From NCBI GenBank assembly GCA_002785985.1, contig NHNU01000008.1, forward strand, positions 868,001 to 932,000: DNA of 64,000 bases. The letters are read 5' to 3'. Positions within the stretch are counted from its first letter, which is position 1. Every line of letters starts with the position of its first letter. The position numbers and the translations under genes are program-made. Origin of the DNA: Microcyclosporella mali. Taxonomy: Eukaryota; Ascomycota; Dothideomycetes; Mycosphaerellales; Mycosphaerellaceae. Positions 18,782 to 28,882 of the stretch are shown in pieces. The notes beneath the pieces are model-generated. The model did not search any database. It had not been told where the DNA came from and was given only the letters and a program-made list of their open reading frames with translations.

Positions 18782-19467
18782 TTATCTGATAACTCTCGGT
18801 AAGCTCGCCTCCTTTGACCACCAGTCCGGGCACATGAAACCTTGTTCATGTGCGCGAGCGCGATGCGTCTCTAGGGTGCAGGCCAAAATCTCCTCTGGAA
18901 GCGTGAATAGGTCACCAAGAGTGTACTCCTGACACGAATCGAGCTGCAGGGTCTCTTCATATGGCCACCCCCTCACCGCCCTGACCATGATCCTGACACG
19001 ACATTCCATGTCAAAACGTGTCAGAAGCATGTTAGACCACGAGCCATCACGTCCGTATACGCGATAGTCCTTCTCGCTTTTGAAGCCAAGTCCGCCGCTT
19101 GTGTCTCCTCTCAGGGGGTACATATCTAGCATGAGTGTTGGTGGTGATACGAGTGATTTCATTCCTTATGTCCGAGCCATTCTGTTTGTGCTTGCAGTTC
19201 CCGATACATGAATGGATATAGCCGCATCCAAGCACGCATCGAGAGTCGCGTAAAGACCGGGAGCGCGTCCGCTGGGGTGAAAGACTTGGGCGTGGTGAGA
19301 GGCCGGATGAGGTGCATCTTGCGCTTGAGCTTTGTAGACTTCTGAACAGTATCACGAAATCTCTTGTTGAGCCGCTGGATGGCGAAGAGGGTCTTGTAGC
19401 TAATGCTATCGTCGTTGAGAATGCATTCGAGCAGCTCGGCAGTGCCAAAGACTGCTGCTACGGCCAT
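18782..19467 (-). pseudogene. F-box-like family gene, split by a frame change
   Basis: Two overlapping minus-strand frames make one family-like protein. The first, 19467-19159 (102 residues), has the F-box-like N-terminus: FGTAELLECILNDDSISYKT, then LFAIQRLNKRFRDTVQKS. The second, 19162-18782, has GSWSNMLLTRFDMECRVRIM and YTLGDLFTLPEEI, matching in order the C-terminal part of the intact paralogue at 52500-53486 (IYHKMFLSQPPTREVQLIV, then VTLGDVLSAI). The frames overlap by four bases (ATGA at 19162-19159), so a one-base shift would join them without losing residues. No GT-AG intron with the right phase was found at the junction. Either it is a recent pseudogene, a sequencing error, or an intron I could not see. 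F-box-like proteins link targets to ubiquitin ligases; the family is large in these fungi. Confidence 0.5.
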
Positions 19468-20919
19468 GCTGAAGCTTCGGCGCGCGTCCGTGGGTTGACC
19501 AGTGAGCCATTGATCATCATACTTTAGTAGACTCGATAGCTACGCAGAGACTGAGGAGCGATTTCGCCCACGTCTGCTATACGACGAGGTGTGTTGGGGT
19601 TGTTCAAATGCAGAGGTGTGTTGTCTGGACGAAGGAATTATGCAGGGTGTCATGGAAAGTGAGGTCTGTTCGCCAGCATAGCCTGCTCCTTCCCGGACTA
19701 CTGCTCGAGTTAAAGCTATCACATGCACATGTCATTGCACATGTCAATCATTTATTCTCCTTAGACGACGGCAAATTAGAAGCATTCAGAGACCATTCTA
19801 TGACGAGAGCGACGCAAATGCGTGCCATTGTGCAAAGTTGACATGCTTTGATGTGATCCGATCCAGACATTGCCCTTCGTCGTGTCAAAGTCACTTTGCA
19901 GCCCGTGGGGAGCTCATGGCTGACAATTCTCTCCTGGATTGCAGCAAGGATCTCCGCTCTCAAGGCTCTTGACTCCTTCGGAAACGTCGTAGAGGTCCGC
20001 GACCAGATATGGACCTCCGTTCGCCACCCTTAGGAACTCCCTGACGGCGGGATGAAGACTACACCATCCATTCATGTCGTCGGTAACACCATTCACTTCC
20101 ACGGGGCACGATCGTCGTTGAACGCTACGCTACGGAGCACCTGTCTTCATGTCAAGTATCGGAGCCACCAGCTCAGAAATGTGAGCGGATCGCTGGAGCT
20201 GTTCTTGATGAAGACCGAAGTGAATGGGAAATAGGAGCCACAGGGGATCATGTTGGTCCGTGTCGTTACGGGACGCTGTTCAATCCGTGCCTGCAGCCAG
20301 GGTATTGGCCTTGGTCATTCCAGGTTTCCCAGTGCCCTACCAGGCTCGAGGCACGATTGATGCTGGATTGCAAGCGAGTTCTCGATTGTCTCCTTTCAGA
20401 AGCATTGATATGCTGCAGGATGCTGGAAACCTTCTGACTTAATGCCTGCATCATGTACCACAAGAAACATAAATTCCAAAAGCTTACACTTTCGAAGTCA
20501 CTGCTGACAGTCAATGTCATTCTCTGCGGGTAGTAAAGTAGTGAGTTGTATGCACACCAGTGGCAGGTCGTCTTGGAAGAGAGTGGAGTTATTCCATTGG
20601 CGAACTCACTATAGCTATCACCTAGAACTGGGCTATCGCTCTTCATGCCACGGCTCCCCAGTATTTGCAATTCTCACGGGAAATGAAGCTGTGCGATTCG
20701 ACGAGCAAGATGGGAGGGGAATAATGGAAGAACTTGGATCAGGTGTCGTGGATACATGTACCGCTCGCTTGCACTTGCCGATGCTTCCGGGTTCCGCCCT
20801 CCTGGTTCCTCCAAGCCGCTGGCGATCACTAACGGCTCCGAGATGAACTTCACTTCCTTGCATTCGCGGACAACTATACAACAATATGTGACTTCCAGCG
20901 CGCAGTCGTGTGAGGTATA
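19468..20919. other. Gene-poor region with weak coding-like minus-strand segments
   Basis: About 1.45 kb with no gene I can call. On the minus strand between about 20280 and 19748, several frames give fluent peptide (for example PLWLLFPIHFGLHQEQL near 20230 and EFLRVANGGPYLVADLYDV near 20020-19965), but joining them needs a weak donor (GTAGCG) and a frame change. See the separate finding. The rest shows nothing. Confidence 0.3.
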
Positions 20920-22386
20920 ATGGAGGAGGATACAATCGCCGTGGCGTGTGTTACGGCGTCCCAGGATCATGACCAGGAGCTGGGCACGAGCCAGGAAATC
21001 CATCAACCTCCTGCAGCCCCGCTTTCGACTTCCTCTCTTTCAGATGTGCCATCTAAGGAATTCGCACAAAAACCCGAGAAGTCGGGGATCTCGTCGCCAG
21101 CGGAGGCAACAGATGCAGCTCCAGTACATGCGCAACAAGCTGGCGACTTGAAGGAGGGACCATCGACCAATGCGACAGGCTTGGCCAGGCCTCCAGTACC
21201 TGGCTGGGATTCGGCCGTGAGCCAAAGCATGGATGGCACTACAGTACTTCCTCAGCCTACAACGCCAGCGCAGAGAGGCCCGCGTCCTAGGGGTAGGCCA
21301 CGAGGGAGCGGCGCAAAACGCGCAAGTCTTGGCACTGGAAGGCCTATCCAATTGAATGGCGCTGCAGTGATCACAGCAGATGGTGGAGGCACACCAGGTT
21401 CGACTGGTCGTGGTCGTGGAAGAGGTGGCCGTCCAAGAGGGAGAGGCCGAGGTGGCATCGGTCGAGGTGGCAAGCGAAAGCGAGACGACGATGATGAGGA
21501 GGGTGATTCGGATTCGAGTGACGAAGTCACTACCGTCGCCACAATGACCAAGTCTGGTCGTAACGTACAGAAGCCTTCAACATTCGTCCCACCTCCACCT
21601 TCGCCGACGACAGCTCCCAACAAACGAAAACGTCCTTACAATCGAAGGAATCCGGAATCAGCAGTTTGCAAGATATGTTTGCGCGGTAATAGTCCTGCCG
21701 CCAATATGGTTGTATTCTGCGATGGATGCAATGCGCCGTACCACCGCTGGTGTCATAAGCCGCCGATCGAACAGGCTGTCATTGACGAAGTGGATAGAGA
21801 GTGGTTTTGCCACCACTGCGAGAGTGAGAGGGTGATACCTGTGCCGGAAGCAGAGGTGGCGGACTTTGTCAGTGCGGAGGGTGTATCTTCTGAAGCTGTG
21901 AGTATCATCGTGCAATACACGACTGGTCATGACTGACATGTACAACAGCGACAGAAGTATTTCTCTAGCCTACCTCCAGGCATGCTCGTGACCCTCCTGA
22001 CCAAAGCAACGACCCTGAAGCCAGACCTACCACTATTCCCGCCTGACTTTAGAGTCAATGGAACCACAGCAGCATCTGACTCTGTTAGTGGGCTAGCATC
22101 TGGCTCAAACGCACCGACCTCCGCCATGCCGCCTCCACAGCCTCTGCTCACCCAAGAGGAAGAGGGATATGGTCCCGACGTGCACCCGGCGAACTATCCT
22201 CGACCAGGCCAAGGCTTGATGAAAACACTGCCTCCCGAGCAAGAAGATTTGCAATGGCTCGTTGAAGATGATGACAAGTACACTGTCTTTACACACCTAT
22301 ATCGCTCTGACCCGAGTGCGGCTCCACTACCTCCGACTGGCATCAATGGCAGCGCAAGTGGTGTGGGAAGCGTGAGCATTGCGTGA
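20920..22386 (+). CDS. PHD-finger chromatin protein with RGR/AT-hook-like region (spliced)
   Basis: Exons 20920-21897 and 21949-22386 encode 471 residues; the 51-nt intron starts GTGAGT, has CTGAC near 21932 and ends CAACAG, phase 0. The N-terminal 110 residues are disordered. About 118-130 and 158-190 carry repeated Gly-Arg-Pro/Gly-Arg-Gly units like AT-hooks or RGG boxes, ending in a basic GKRKRDDDDEEGD stretch that may be a nuclear signal. A single PHD finger spans about 248-300: CKICLRG, then VVFCDGCNAPYHRWC, then WFCHHC, a full Cys4-His-Cys3 set. PHD fingers read histone H3 tails, so a nuclear chromatin role is likely, but the exact complex is unknown. The C-terminal exon has GYGPDVHPANYPRPGQG and a short acidic WLVEDDDKYTVFTHLY motif. 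Confidence 0.8.
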
Positions 22387-22825
22387 AGTCCTCAGATGTA
22401 CTTTTAGAAGTCCTGGACGTGAGTCCCGGCTACTGAGCGTTGAGTGGCCACGCCGGCAGCAATTCATGATTGAAGCTGGTATTTTGAAGTAACAATATAA
22501 ATCCTCGTATGTGATAAGGGTAGTGTTCTATAAGAAGATTAGATATTCAAAAGATAGTGCTTCTGACTACGGGATGGTCGCCTGAGGTGAATGGCTTGAT
22601 CTGCTGTCGCGTAGGAGTAGGGGGCCGCTGATGTTGGAGGAGTATCGTATAAAAGTTTTCACAGCTTCCATGTGACAGAAGTCGCATCGTCACATGCAAA
22701 CTGATCTCAGCGATCGTTTGCAGAGCTTGCTTGTTTGGAAGTTGCATCGCTTCACTGAATCATACCCACATGGCCTGATAGATCTTCGAACTCTCTTGTT
22801 CGATTCCACACCACCGCTCCCAACC
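22387..22825. other. Intergenic, nothing recognised
   Basis: 439 bases holding the 3' end of the PHD gene and the upstream region of the next plus-strand gene. The reading frame of the next gene is open upstream to an ATG at 22694, but the peptide from there is not convincing. Confidence 0.3.
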
Positions 22826-23913
22826 ATGCCCTCTCCCACCTCACCACCGCTGGCTGCAATGCCATCGCCACCAGTATCGTCGGTGCTGCCACTTTCGATC
22901 AGTGACCTACGAGCCTATTTCCGGACCACAAATACGCCGCTGCTCGAAAGCGCTGCGGTCCGAAAACCCATCACTGCCGTTGTGGTCATGGAGAAACATC
23001 TCAACGACGGATACTGGGAATATGCCCGCCTCGAGGCCGCAGAGATTATCAAGGTCCGCCATCACTTCATTGCCACGACTTCATGATCCCTGACACTCAC
23101 GCTGACAACCTCATAGCTGTCGTACAAGATCAAGAACGTGCGAGACGCCGACCTCGCGAGCGCGCATTTGGTCTGGGCGACTACTGGCAATACTGGCGCA
23201 TCAGGCATTTCAGATATCCAGCACGCGAAATGGGCCGTCGAACATCTCGAGAGGGATATGAGCCGGGACCTCAATCCACAGACCAGACTTCAGCGTCGGC
23301 GCCACGTGAGCCATCTGACGAGGCTGGTCTCCATGGCAGAAGCTGAGCAGGCAGTAGAGACACAGGCGAAGTGGGTCGCACCTGAAGAAACAAGAGCCAG
23401 GGCTTCTCACTGACAGGGCATCTCAGCATTGGTCAAGACAATCACAGCAACGACATCGTCGGCAGCGAGTCAGGCGGCGCGATTGTCTCCGAGGCGATTG
23501 GCAATATCTTGGAGGAGATCGACGATGCTTTGGAGGATTACGAAACGCTGGAGGCGACAGACTGCTCCACTGATGATGGCGAGCCAAATCCAACGAAAGA
23601 GCGCATTGTGAAGTGGCTCGACGAGAGCCCGACCAAGTACACGATGCATCCGAACAAAACGAGCTTGGGCAGAGAACTGCCGGTGCCGTCGTCTCCAGGG
23701 GAAGAATACCCTCGTAGGAAGCTGATGCAGTCTCTTTGGGAGTTGTCTCCAGGTGACGAGCCAATACAGTCTATCTGGGAGGCGTCGCCTAGGAAGAGAA
23801 CTTGCATCACCAAGTTCATAGGCGATCTCAAGCTGAGCAAGAAGCTCTCGAAGAGCAGGATACCGGTGCGACGATCATATGAAGCCATAGCGCTCGCTAG
23901 TACCTTGAAGTAA
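22826..23913 (+). CDS. Unrecognised three-exon protein with repeated W-x-x-SP motifs
   Basis: I build three exons, 22826-23053, 23117-23370 and 23427-23913, for 322 residues. Intron 2 (GTGGGT... CACTGAC ...TCTCAG, 56 nt) is a good fungal intron; intron 1 has a weak GTCCGC donor but a good GCTGAC branch and TCATAG end, and all phases agree. The N-terminus is Pro/Ser-rich. Residues about 25-140 look helical (VVVMEKHLNDGYWEYARLEA; HAKWAVEHLERDMSRDL). The acidic middle is EEIDDALEDYETLE. Near the C-terminus three related motifs occur: KWLDESPTK, SLWELSPGD and SIWEASPRK, followed by a basic helix. I do not recognise the family. The motifs look like short linear or phosphorylation sites. Exact splice sites are tentative. 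Confidence 0.55.
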
Positions 23914-24373
23914 AGGAGGGAAGAGAGCGTCCTGGGCAGGAAATTTCCTCAGGAGAAGCAGGAAATGGTTCCGTGGTAGGGCGAGCACGGCTCAGTCAGG
24001 AATTACGCAGACAGGAAGAATTATCAGCATAGTGAGGTGGGTGCGGTGTTACAAATGTGCGACTGTCTGATGAAAGCAGAAAAAGAAAACGAGTTCGTGA
24101 TATACGATAGTAAGTCTAATGAATGGCGGGAAGCAGTGGATGTTGTGACGAGTGATGAGTGATGAGTTACATGTATCGGGAGTGATGAGTGATGTGTCCC
24201 TGACTTTATCTCACCATTTTCGGGGCCTGAAATGTCTCTTAGCGCGGAGCTTCGCGTACTGTGTTTCTGCAGACCCAAAACACTCCAGCCAAACATAAAC
24301 GACCCACCACCTTCAACGCCCATTTCCTCCCATCCCCCTCACGTCCTCTCCTCCGGCGTTGTCATTTCGCAAG
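23914..24373. other. Intergenic upstream of NIC96
   Basis: 460 bases without a gene. It contains the GAGTGATGAGT short repeat array listed separately, then a C-rich stretch (about 24300-24350) before the NIC96 start. Confidence 0.3.
24147..24197 (+). repeat. Short AGTGATG direct repeats
   Basis: The unit AGTGATG occurs four times here, twice at 24151-24164 and, after a spacer, twice more at 24181-24194. It is a small imperfect tandem/direct repeat of no known function in the NIC96 upstream region. Confidence 0.6.
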
Positions 24374-27269
24374 ATGTCGCTGTCACAGTCATCACAAGCG
24401 GCGCCCGCCTATTTCCAAGCACTACTCGATCGGGGACAGAAACGCGCCAACAGCGATGAACCGCAGCTACAACTTGGGCTGGGCGACATTGCTCGTAAAG
24501 TGCGCAATCTTGGCCAGGGCTTCACCGATGCACGAGCACACTATCTCTTGTCCGCCTCAGGCGTAAACACGAGCCAGGCATTGCGCGACCTCGAAGACCT
24601 AGCAGGTACGGGCACTGCAGCAATACAGCCCGCCGATACAGCTCCTACAGGCGTGAAAGAGACATTGGCTGCGACATACCAGAATGACTTTCAAAAGATG
24701 GTTGACAGCCACATCCAGCGTGCCCATACCGACTTCGATCAGATGATTGAGGAGCGCTTGCACGGCGTGGACTGGGATGCGCATCGACAACGCATCTACG
24801 AGCACTTTGGCCTGAAAAAGTCTCAGACCGCGGACGATCAGGCGCCTGGTGGCGCGAGCACGGCGGGAAACAGCACATTTGGCCGATCTTCGAGACGGAC
24901 GAAGGCATCAGTTAGCGGGAAGTCAACATACGGAATCCCAGGCATGTCAAAGTCAGTCATTGGCTCCGTGGGACATCGAGCTATGCGCGGCAATGGGTTC
25001 AAAAACATGTCTAGCGACAGCTATCGTCCTGTGCCTGAGGACAGCTTGCTGCGGAAGAAGCAGGACAAATACGCGGAAAGAGTGAAGGACCTCAATGTGG
25101 CGCGCCTACAGGAGAGCGTGTACCCGGTGCTCGCCAGATTCAGTGAGCTCGAGGCGGAACCTTCGAGTGAAGATACAACCATGCTGGTGAACGCCTACAA
25201 GGCACTGGTGCAGATCACAGGAGAGGACGGCAGCAAGGAGAATATTGCTGAACCTGGTGTCGTGCGAGAGCGTCAATATGCCAAGGGCTATCTCGATGAG
25301 ACCGGCAGCTCGCAAGAACACACCGCCGTTCGCAAGCGCATTCTCAATGGCTCGCGCAAATACATGGAGAATCTATTCTTCTCTCAGTTGGAGACGACAG
25401 TCGCCAAGAATCCGCGAGAAGCAAGCACTGGTGGTGAGCCTACAGTGCTCAACAAAGTCAAGGGCTATGTGCGAGTTCGAGCCGCGCGCAAAGAGCTAGG
25501 GCCTGACGTCGACCTCCTCACAATACTCGATGACGACTATTGCTGGGCTGTTGTCTTCTATCTGCTGAGGAGCGGAAAGTCACAGGAAGCGCTGGAGTAC
25601 GTGACTGAGCAGAAGAACGCTTTCAAGCGTATCGATGGCCAATTCTTCAAGTATCTCACCGCATATGTGTCCAGCCCCGAGAAACGGCTGCCTGGCGCTG
25701 TGCAAACCAGCATCAACAACGAGTATTCCGTACGACAGCGTCTCGCTCCTGAGGACACTCTCGATCCATATCGGCAGATGTGTTACAAAGTGATTGGACG
25801 ATGTGATCTGGGACGACGCAGTCTCGAAGGCATCACGAACGATATGATGGACTGGATCTGGCTTCAATTTGCCCTCGCACGGGAGTACAATCGAGTCGAT
25901 GAATTCGCTCATGAGGCTTATAGTCTTGACGACGTGCGAACCTCCATTCAGGATGTTGGGAGCAGATACTTTGGATCTGGTAGCGACATTGCAAACGCAC
26001 CGACCACGTACTTCTTCATGCAGATTGTTGCTGGCCAATTTGAGAAGGCGATCGCCGACCTCTACCCTCACAATTATCTCTCGGCCGTCCATTTTGCTAT
26101 TGCTCTGGACTTCTACGGACTGCTGCGTGTCAGTCCCATTAGCGACGGAGACACATTGCTCAGCGGCAACACTCGTGGCCAGAACCAGATTTCATTTGGC
26201 AGCATGATTGGCCTTTACACCCGCGACTTCCGGACAGCAAATGCTACATCTGCGGTCGACTACATCATCTTGATCTGCTTGAACAGTGATCTGACTGGAG
26301 ACCTTGGCAAAGCCCAGCGTGAGCTTTGTTATCAAGCACTCACCGAGGTTGCATTGGAGACACGCGAGTTCGCACAGCTCCTTGGCGACATTCGTGCCGA
26401 TGGAGTGCGCATCAAAGGTGCGATCGAGCAACGTCTGAGACTCATTGGTCTGGACAACGAGCAGGAGTTCTTAAAGCACATTACTCTTGTCGCCGCTAGG
26501 ACTGCCGAAGAACAAGGTCGCACTACCGACGCCGCCCTGCTTTATCATCTCTGTGAGGACTACGACAAGGTCTACCAAGTCGTGAACGACGCTCTATCAC
26601 TCGCTCTCACCACCGACCTTGGCGAACAGCCGACGCGACTCTTACCACTCAAGCCACGAGACGTGCACGAGCAGAACAATCAAGACCAAAACCAGGTACA
26701 AGCGAGCTTAAGCTTGACTGCTATTGACGATCCTCTCCAACTGGCGTCAGACATCAATGCACTCTACAACCAAGATAGGGTCATGTACCGAGCGAGCGAA
26801 AAGGGTCGAGATGCTTGTGCCGTGCTGCTCCAGCTCGCGCAAGCGCGAAAAGCACTTGAAAAAGGCGATTGGCCAGCCGTAATAGACGTGAGTTTCCGCT
26901 TATACCATACCTTGAGGACACAGCAACTGACCATTCTCACAGCGCGTCGCCGAGTCACAGGTCATCCCAACAAACGAAGAAGGCAACATCTCTGGCATCC
27001 GCAACAAAGCCAACGCCTTCGAGCTGATGCCTACTTCCGTTGCGCGGACCGTTGGCCACGTATTGGTCTGGACCGTCATTGCTTGCAGCAATCACGTCGA
27101 ACACATTCACAACCTGGATTTCGAAACTGGTGTCCAGCATCAGATGATCAGACAGCGTGTGCAGACGGCCAAGGATGTCATGGTTTTTGCCGGCTTGATA
27201 CGCTATAAATTGCCTGGAAGAGTGTGGGAAACACTGGCCCAGGCTGGTCAGGACTTGGGAGCGTACTAG
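24374..27269 (+). CDS. NIC96: Nucleoporin Nic96/Nup93
   Basis: Exons 24374-26887 and 26943-27269 encode 946 residues; the 55-nt intron starts GTGAGT, has ACTGAC near 26928 and ends TCACAG, phase 0. The N-terminus has QLQLGLGDIARKVRNLGQ, the segment that in Nic96 binds the Nsp1-Nup49-Nup57 channel trimer. The rest is an alpha-solenoid: the family block with DLLTILDDDYCWAVVFYLLRSG, and then MMDWIWLQFALAREY, LYPHNYLSAVHFAIALDFYGLL and VDYIILICLNSDLTG, as in fungal Nic96. The spliced end has FAGLIRYKLPGRVWETLAQAG. In the family it is a linker nucleoporin of the inner ring of the nuclear pore complex. Length (about 950) is normal for Pezizomycotina. The final 108 residues are found only through the intron; without splicing the frame runs into nonsense. 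Confidence 0.9.
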
Positions 27270-27659
27270 ACATGTTCAGGACTGTCTTTGGGAAATGCTT
27301 GTTGGAGCTGTTGCGGCATCATATGCCACTTGGAAGCCAGGACTTGGGGTCTTCCCACCATTGACAGTATGATCTGCGACAGGAAGACAGGACTACAGTT
27401 CAGACTATTGAAAGTGTATGCACATATTACTGCTGTGTTTGGTTGTGTAGATGCAATCCTTTTCGCTGTTCCTGGCCTGCCGTATTCACAAACATCTCAC
27501 AAACTTCACCCATGTTTGCGCAATTTGGTAGTCGACATGATGGACTTGTATGAGCCACGAGCTGTTTGCAGCAATGGCAAAGCGGCCTCCTGGGTATATC
27601 ACACGCACCTCCCAGAGACAACTCTACCAAGCAGCCATTCCAAAGTCACTCGCTCAATC
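27270..27659. other. Intergenic between NIC96 and a Trp-rich gene
   Basis: 390 bases with no convincing gene. The next gene's frame is open upstream to an ATG at 27288, but codon use and peptide there look non-coding. Confidence 0.3.
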
Positions 27660-28313
27660 ATGGCCAACTGGTTCCAGCCCCGTCCCTACGCTGAAGAATA
27701 CCAACAGAACGCCTACAACGGCTTCCCATTCGTTCCCGAGTTTGGCCGGCGCCGCACTGCTCCTCGCGAAGAACCTTTTATCCACTGGCGTTCTGGCCAA
27801 GGCTGGTATCAAGGCGGTCGCAGACTGCCACACTTCAAGTCGAAGAAATACTGGGCCAGACCGGTCGATGGCGCGCGCCGCGGAACCTGGGGTCGCATCA
27901 AAGATGGTCTGACCAACCAAGGGCCTGATGTGTTTGTGGTGGCGAACGGCGATCGAAGGACTCTGATGAGAGATATGCCGCATCGGAACCATTGGAGTAA
28001 TTGGGATTCGACGGCGTTGGACTGGTTGAGACATGCGGGCGCTGTCGAGGACATGGATTGGTATCCGGAGGGCAAGATGGGAGATGTGAGGTGGGCGAGA
28101 AGAGGGCAAGATGAGGTGTATAACTGTCGGACGAGGCAATATGGCGGTTTGACTGGGAGGAATCGGAATCGGTTTTGGTCTGATGCGCATTGGCCGAAGG
28201 GGCAGAGAAAGGAGTGGAGTCTGCCGACGTGTTGGAGGGAGTGGGATGGGACGTGGAGAACTACGGTCGACGGCAGTGCCGGGAGGTGGCCAGGGGGGAG
28301 GCCTTTGCGATGA
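27660..28313 (+). CDS. Trp/Arg-rich unrecognised protein
   Basis: Single-exon ORF of 217 residues from ATG 27660 (MANWFQPRPYAEEYQQNAY). It is unusually rich in Trp (about 20) and Arg, with repeated W-x-x-G or RxW units (WRSGQGWYQGGRRLPHF; TCWREWDGTWRTT). There is no signal peptide and no membrane segment. I do not recognise a domain. The N-terminal end is well formed and an A is at -3. The G+C-rich minus strand also has long open frames here (to 28448), which makes real coding less certain. It ends 143 bases before the convergent small gene on the minus strand. Possible roles cannot be inferred; basic and aromatic content suggests nucleic-acid or ribosome contact only weakly. Confidence 0.5.
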   Translation: MANWFQPRPYAEEYQQNAYNGFPFVPEFGRRRTAPREEPFIHWRSGQGWYQGGRRLPHFKSKKYWARPVDGARRGTWGRIKDGLTNQGPDVFVVANGDRRTLMRDMPHRNHWSNWDSTALDWLRHAGAVEDMDWYPEGKMGDVRWARRGQDEVYNCRTRQYGGLTGRNRNRFWSDAHWPKGQRKEWSLPTCWREWDGTWRTTVDGSAGRWPGGRPLR

Positions 28314-28456
28314 GGTTGTGGGGAAGGCAGGCGGAAGGGGTTCGTTGTCGCATTGAACATTGGTGTCGGAATGGCGATTGGTCAGGCTGCAAACTCCAGA
28401 GTTTGGGTGAATTCCGTGTATTTGGTCCAGAGTCCGACAGTGCATCACAGACTAAA

Positions 28457-28882
28457 TCATGTCTGATCCTCACTTTCATCCCATCCCCACCTCCTCACTC
28501 TCACCGCACCTTTCAGATCTCCATCCCTCTCCAGACTCTCCTTACCCTTCGCCAGAACTTCTCTGGTCCTTGGATCCTCCAGACTAGCTCTAAAGCCCTT
28601 CAAATCCTGTGCGGAGCCTACAGCCGCTTCCCTGACGTCGGCGAACAGTTGTGGTCTGTTATTACTCGGTCGTGTCATCGGTGCCACAAGCCTTGGTATT
28701 GCATTTCGGAGACCATCGAGCTAAGAAGCAAAGTATCATCAGTTTTCTCAGTCTTAAGCATGAAAACAATGTATACTCACCTGTTCCTGAAGTTGAGCGA
28801 GATGGGCTAGAGCAGATTCGTATTGGGCGGCGTCCCATGTTTGCGGCTGATCGGTCGCGACTGCTGATGTCAATTCCGTCAT
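28457..28882 (-). CDS. Small helical unknown protein (spliced)
   Basis: Exons 28882-28781 and 28720-28457 encode 121 residues. The 60-nt intron starts GTGAGTAT, has ACTGATG-type branch, and ends GCTTCTTAG, phase 0. The first exon gives MTELTSAVATDQPQTWDAAQ, then a helix ESALAHLAQLQEQLDGLRN running across the junction, typical of a coiled coil. The second has LVAPMTRPSNNRPQLFADV, REAAVGSAQDLKGFRASLE and a charged C-terminus ending in WGWDESEDQT. The pattern (short heptad helix, then a conserved helix with VGSAQDLKGF) resembles small conserved fungal proteins without a firm name; a Mediator or kinetochore-type subunit is possible but not supported. A TATATA lies about 30 bases upstream of the ATG. 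Confidence 0.6.

Noticed and set aside
27654..28448. 264-codon minus-strand ORF over the Trp-rich gene
   Set aside because: Pro/Arg/His-rich mirror of GC-rich coding sequence on the other strand; typical shadow.
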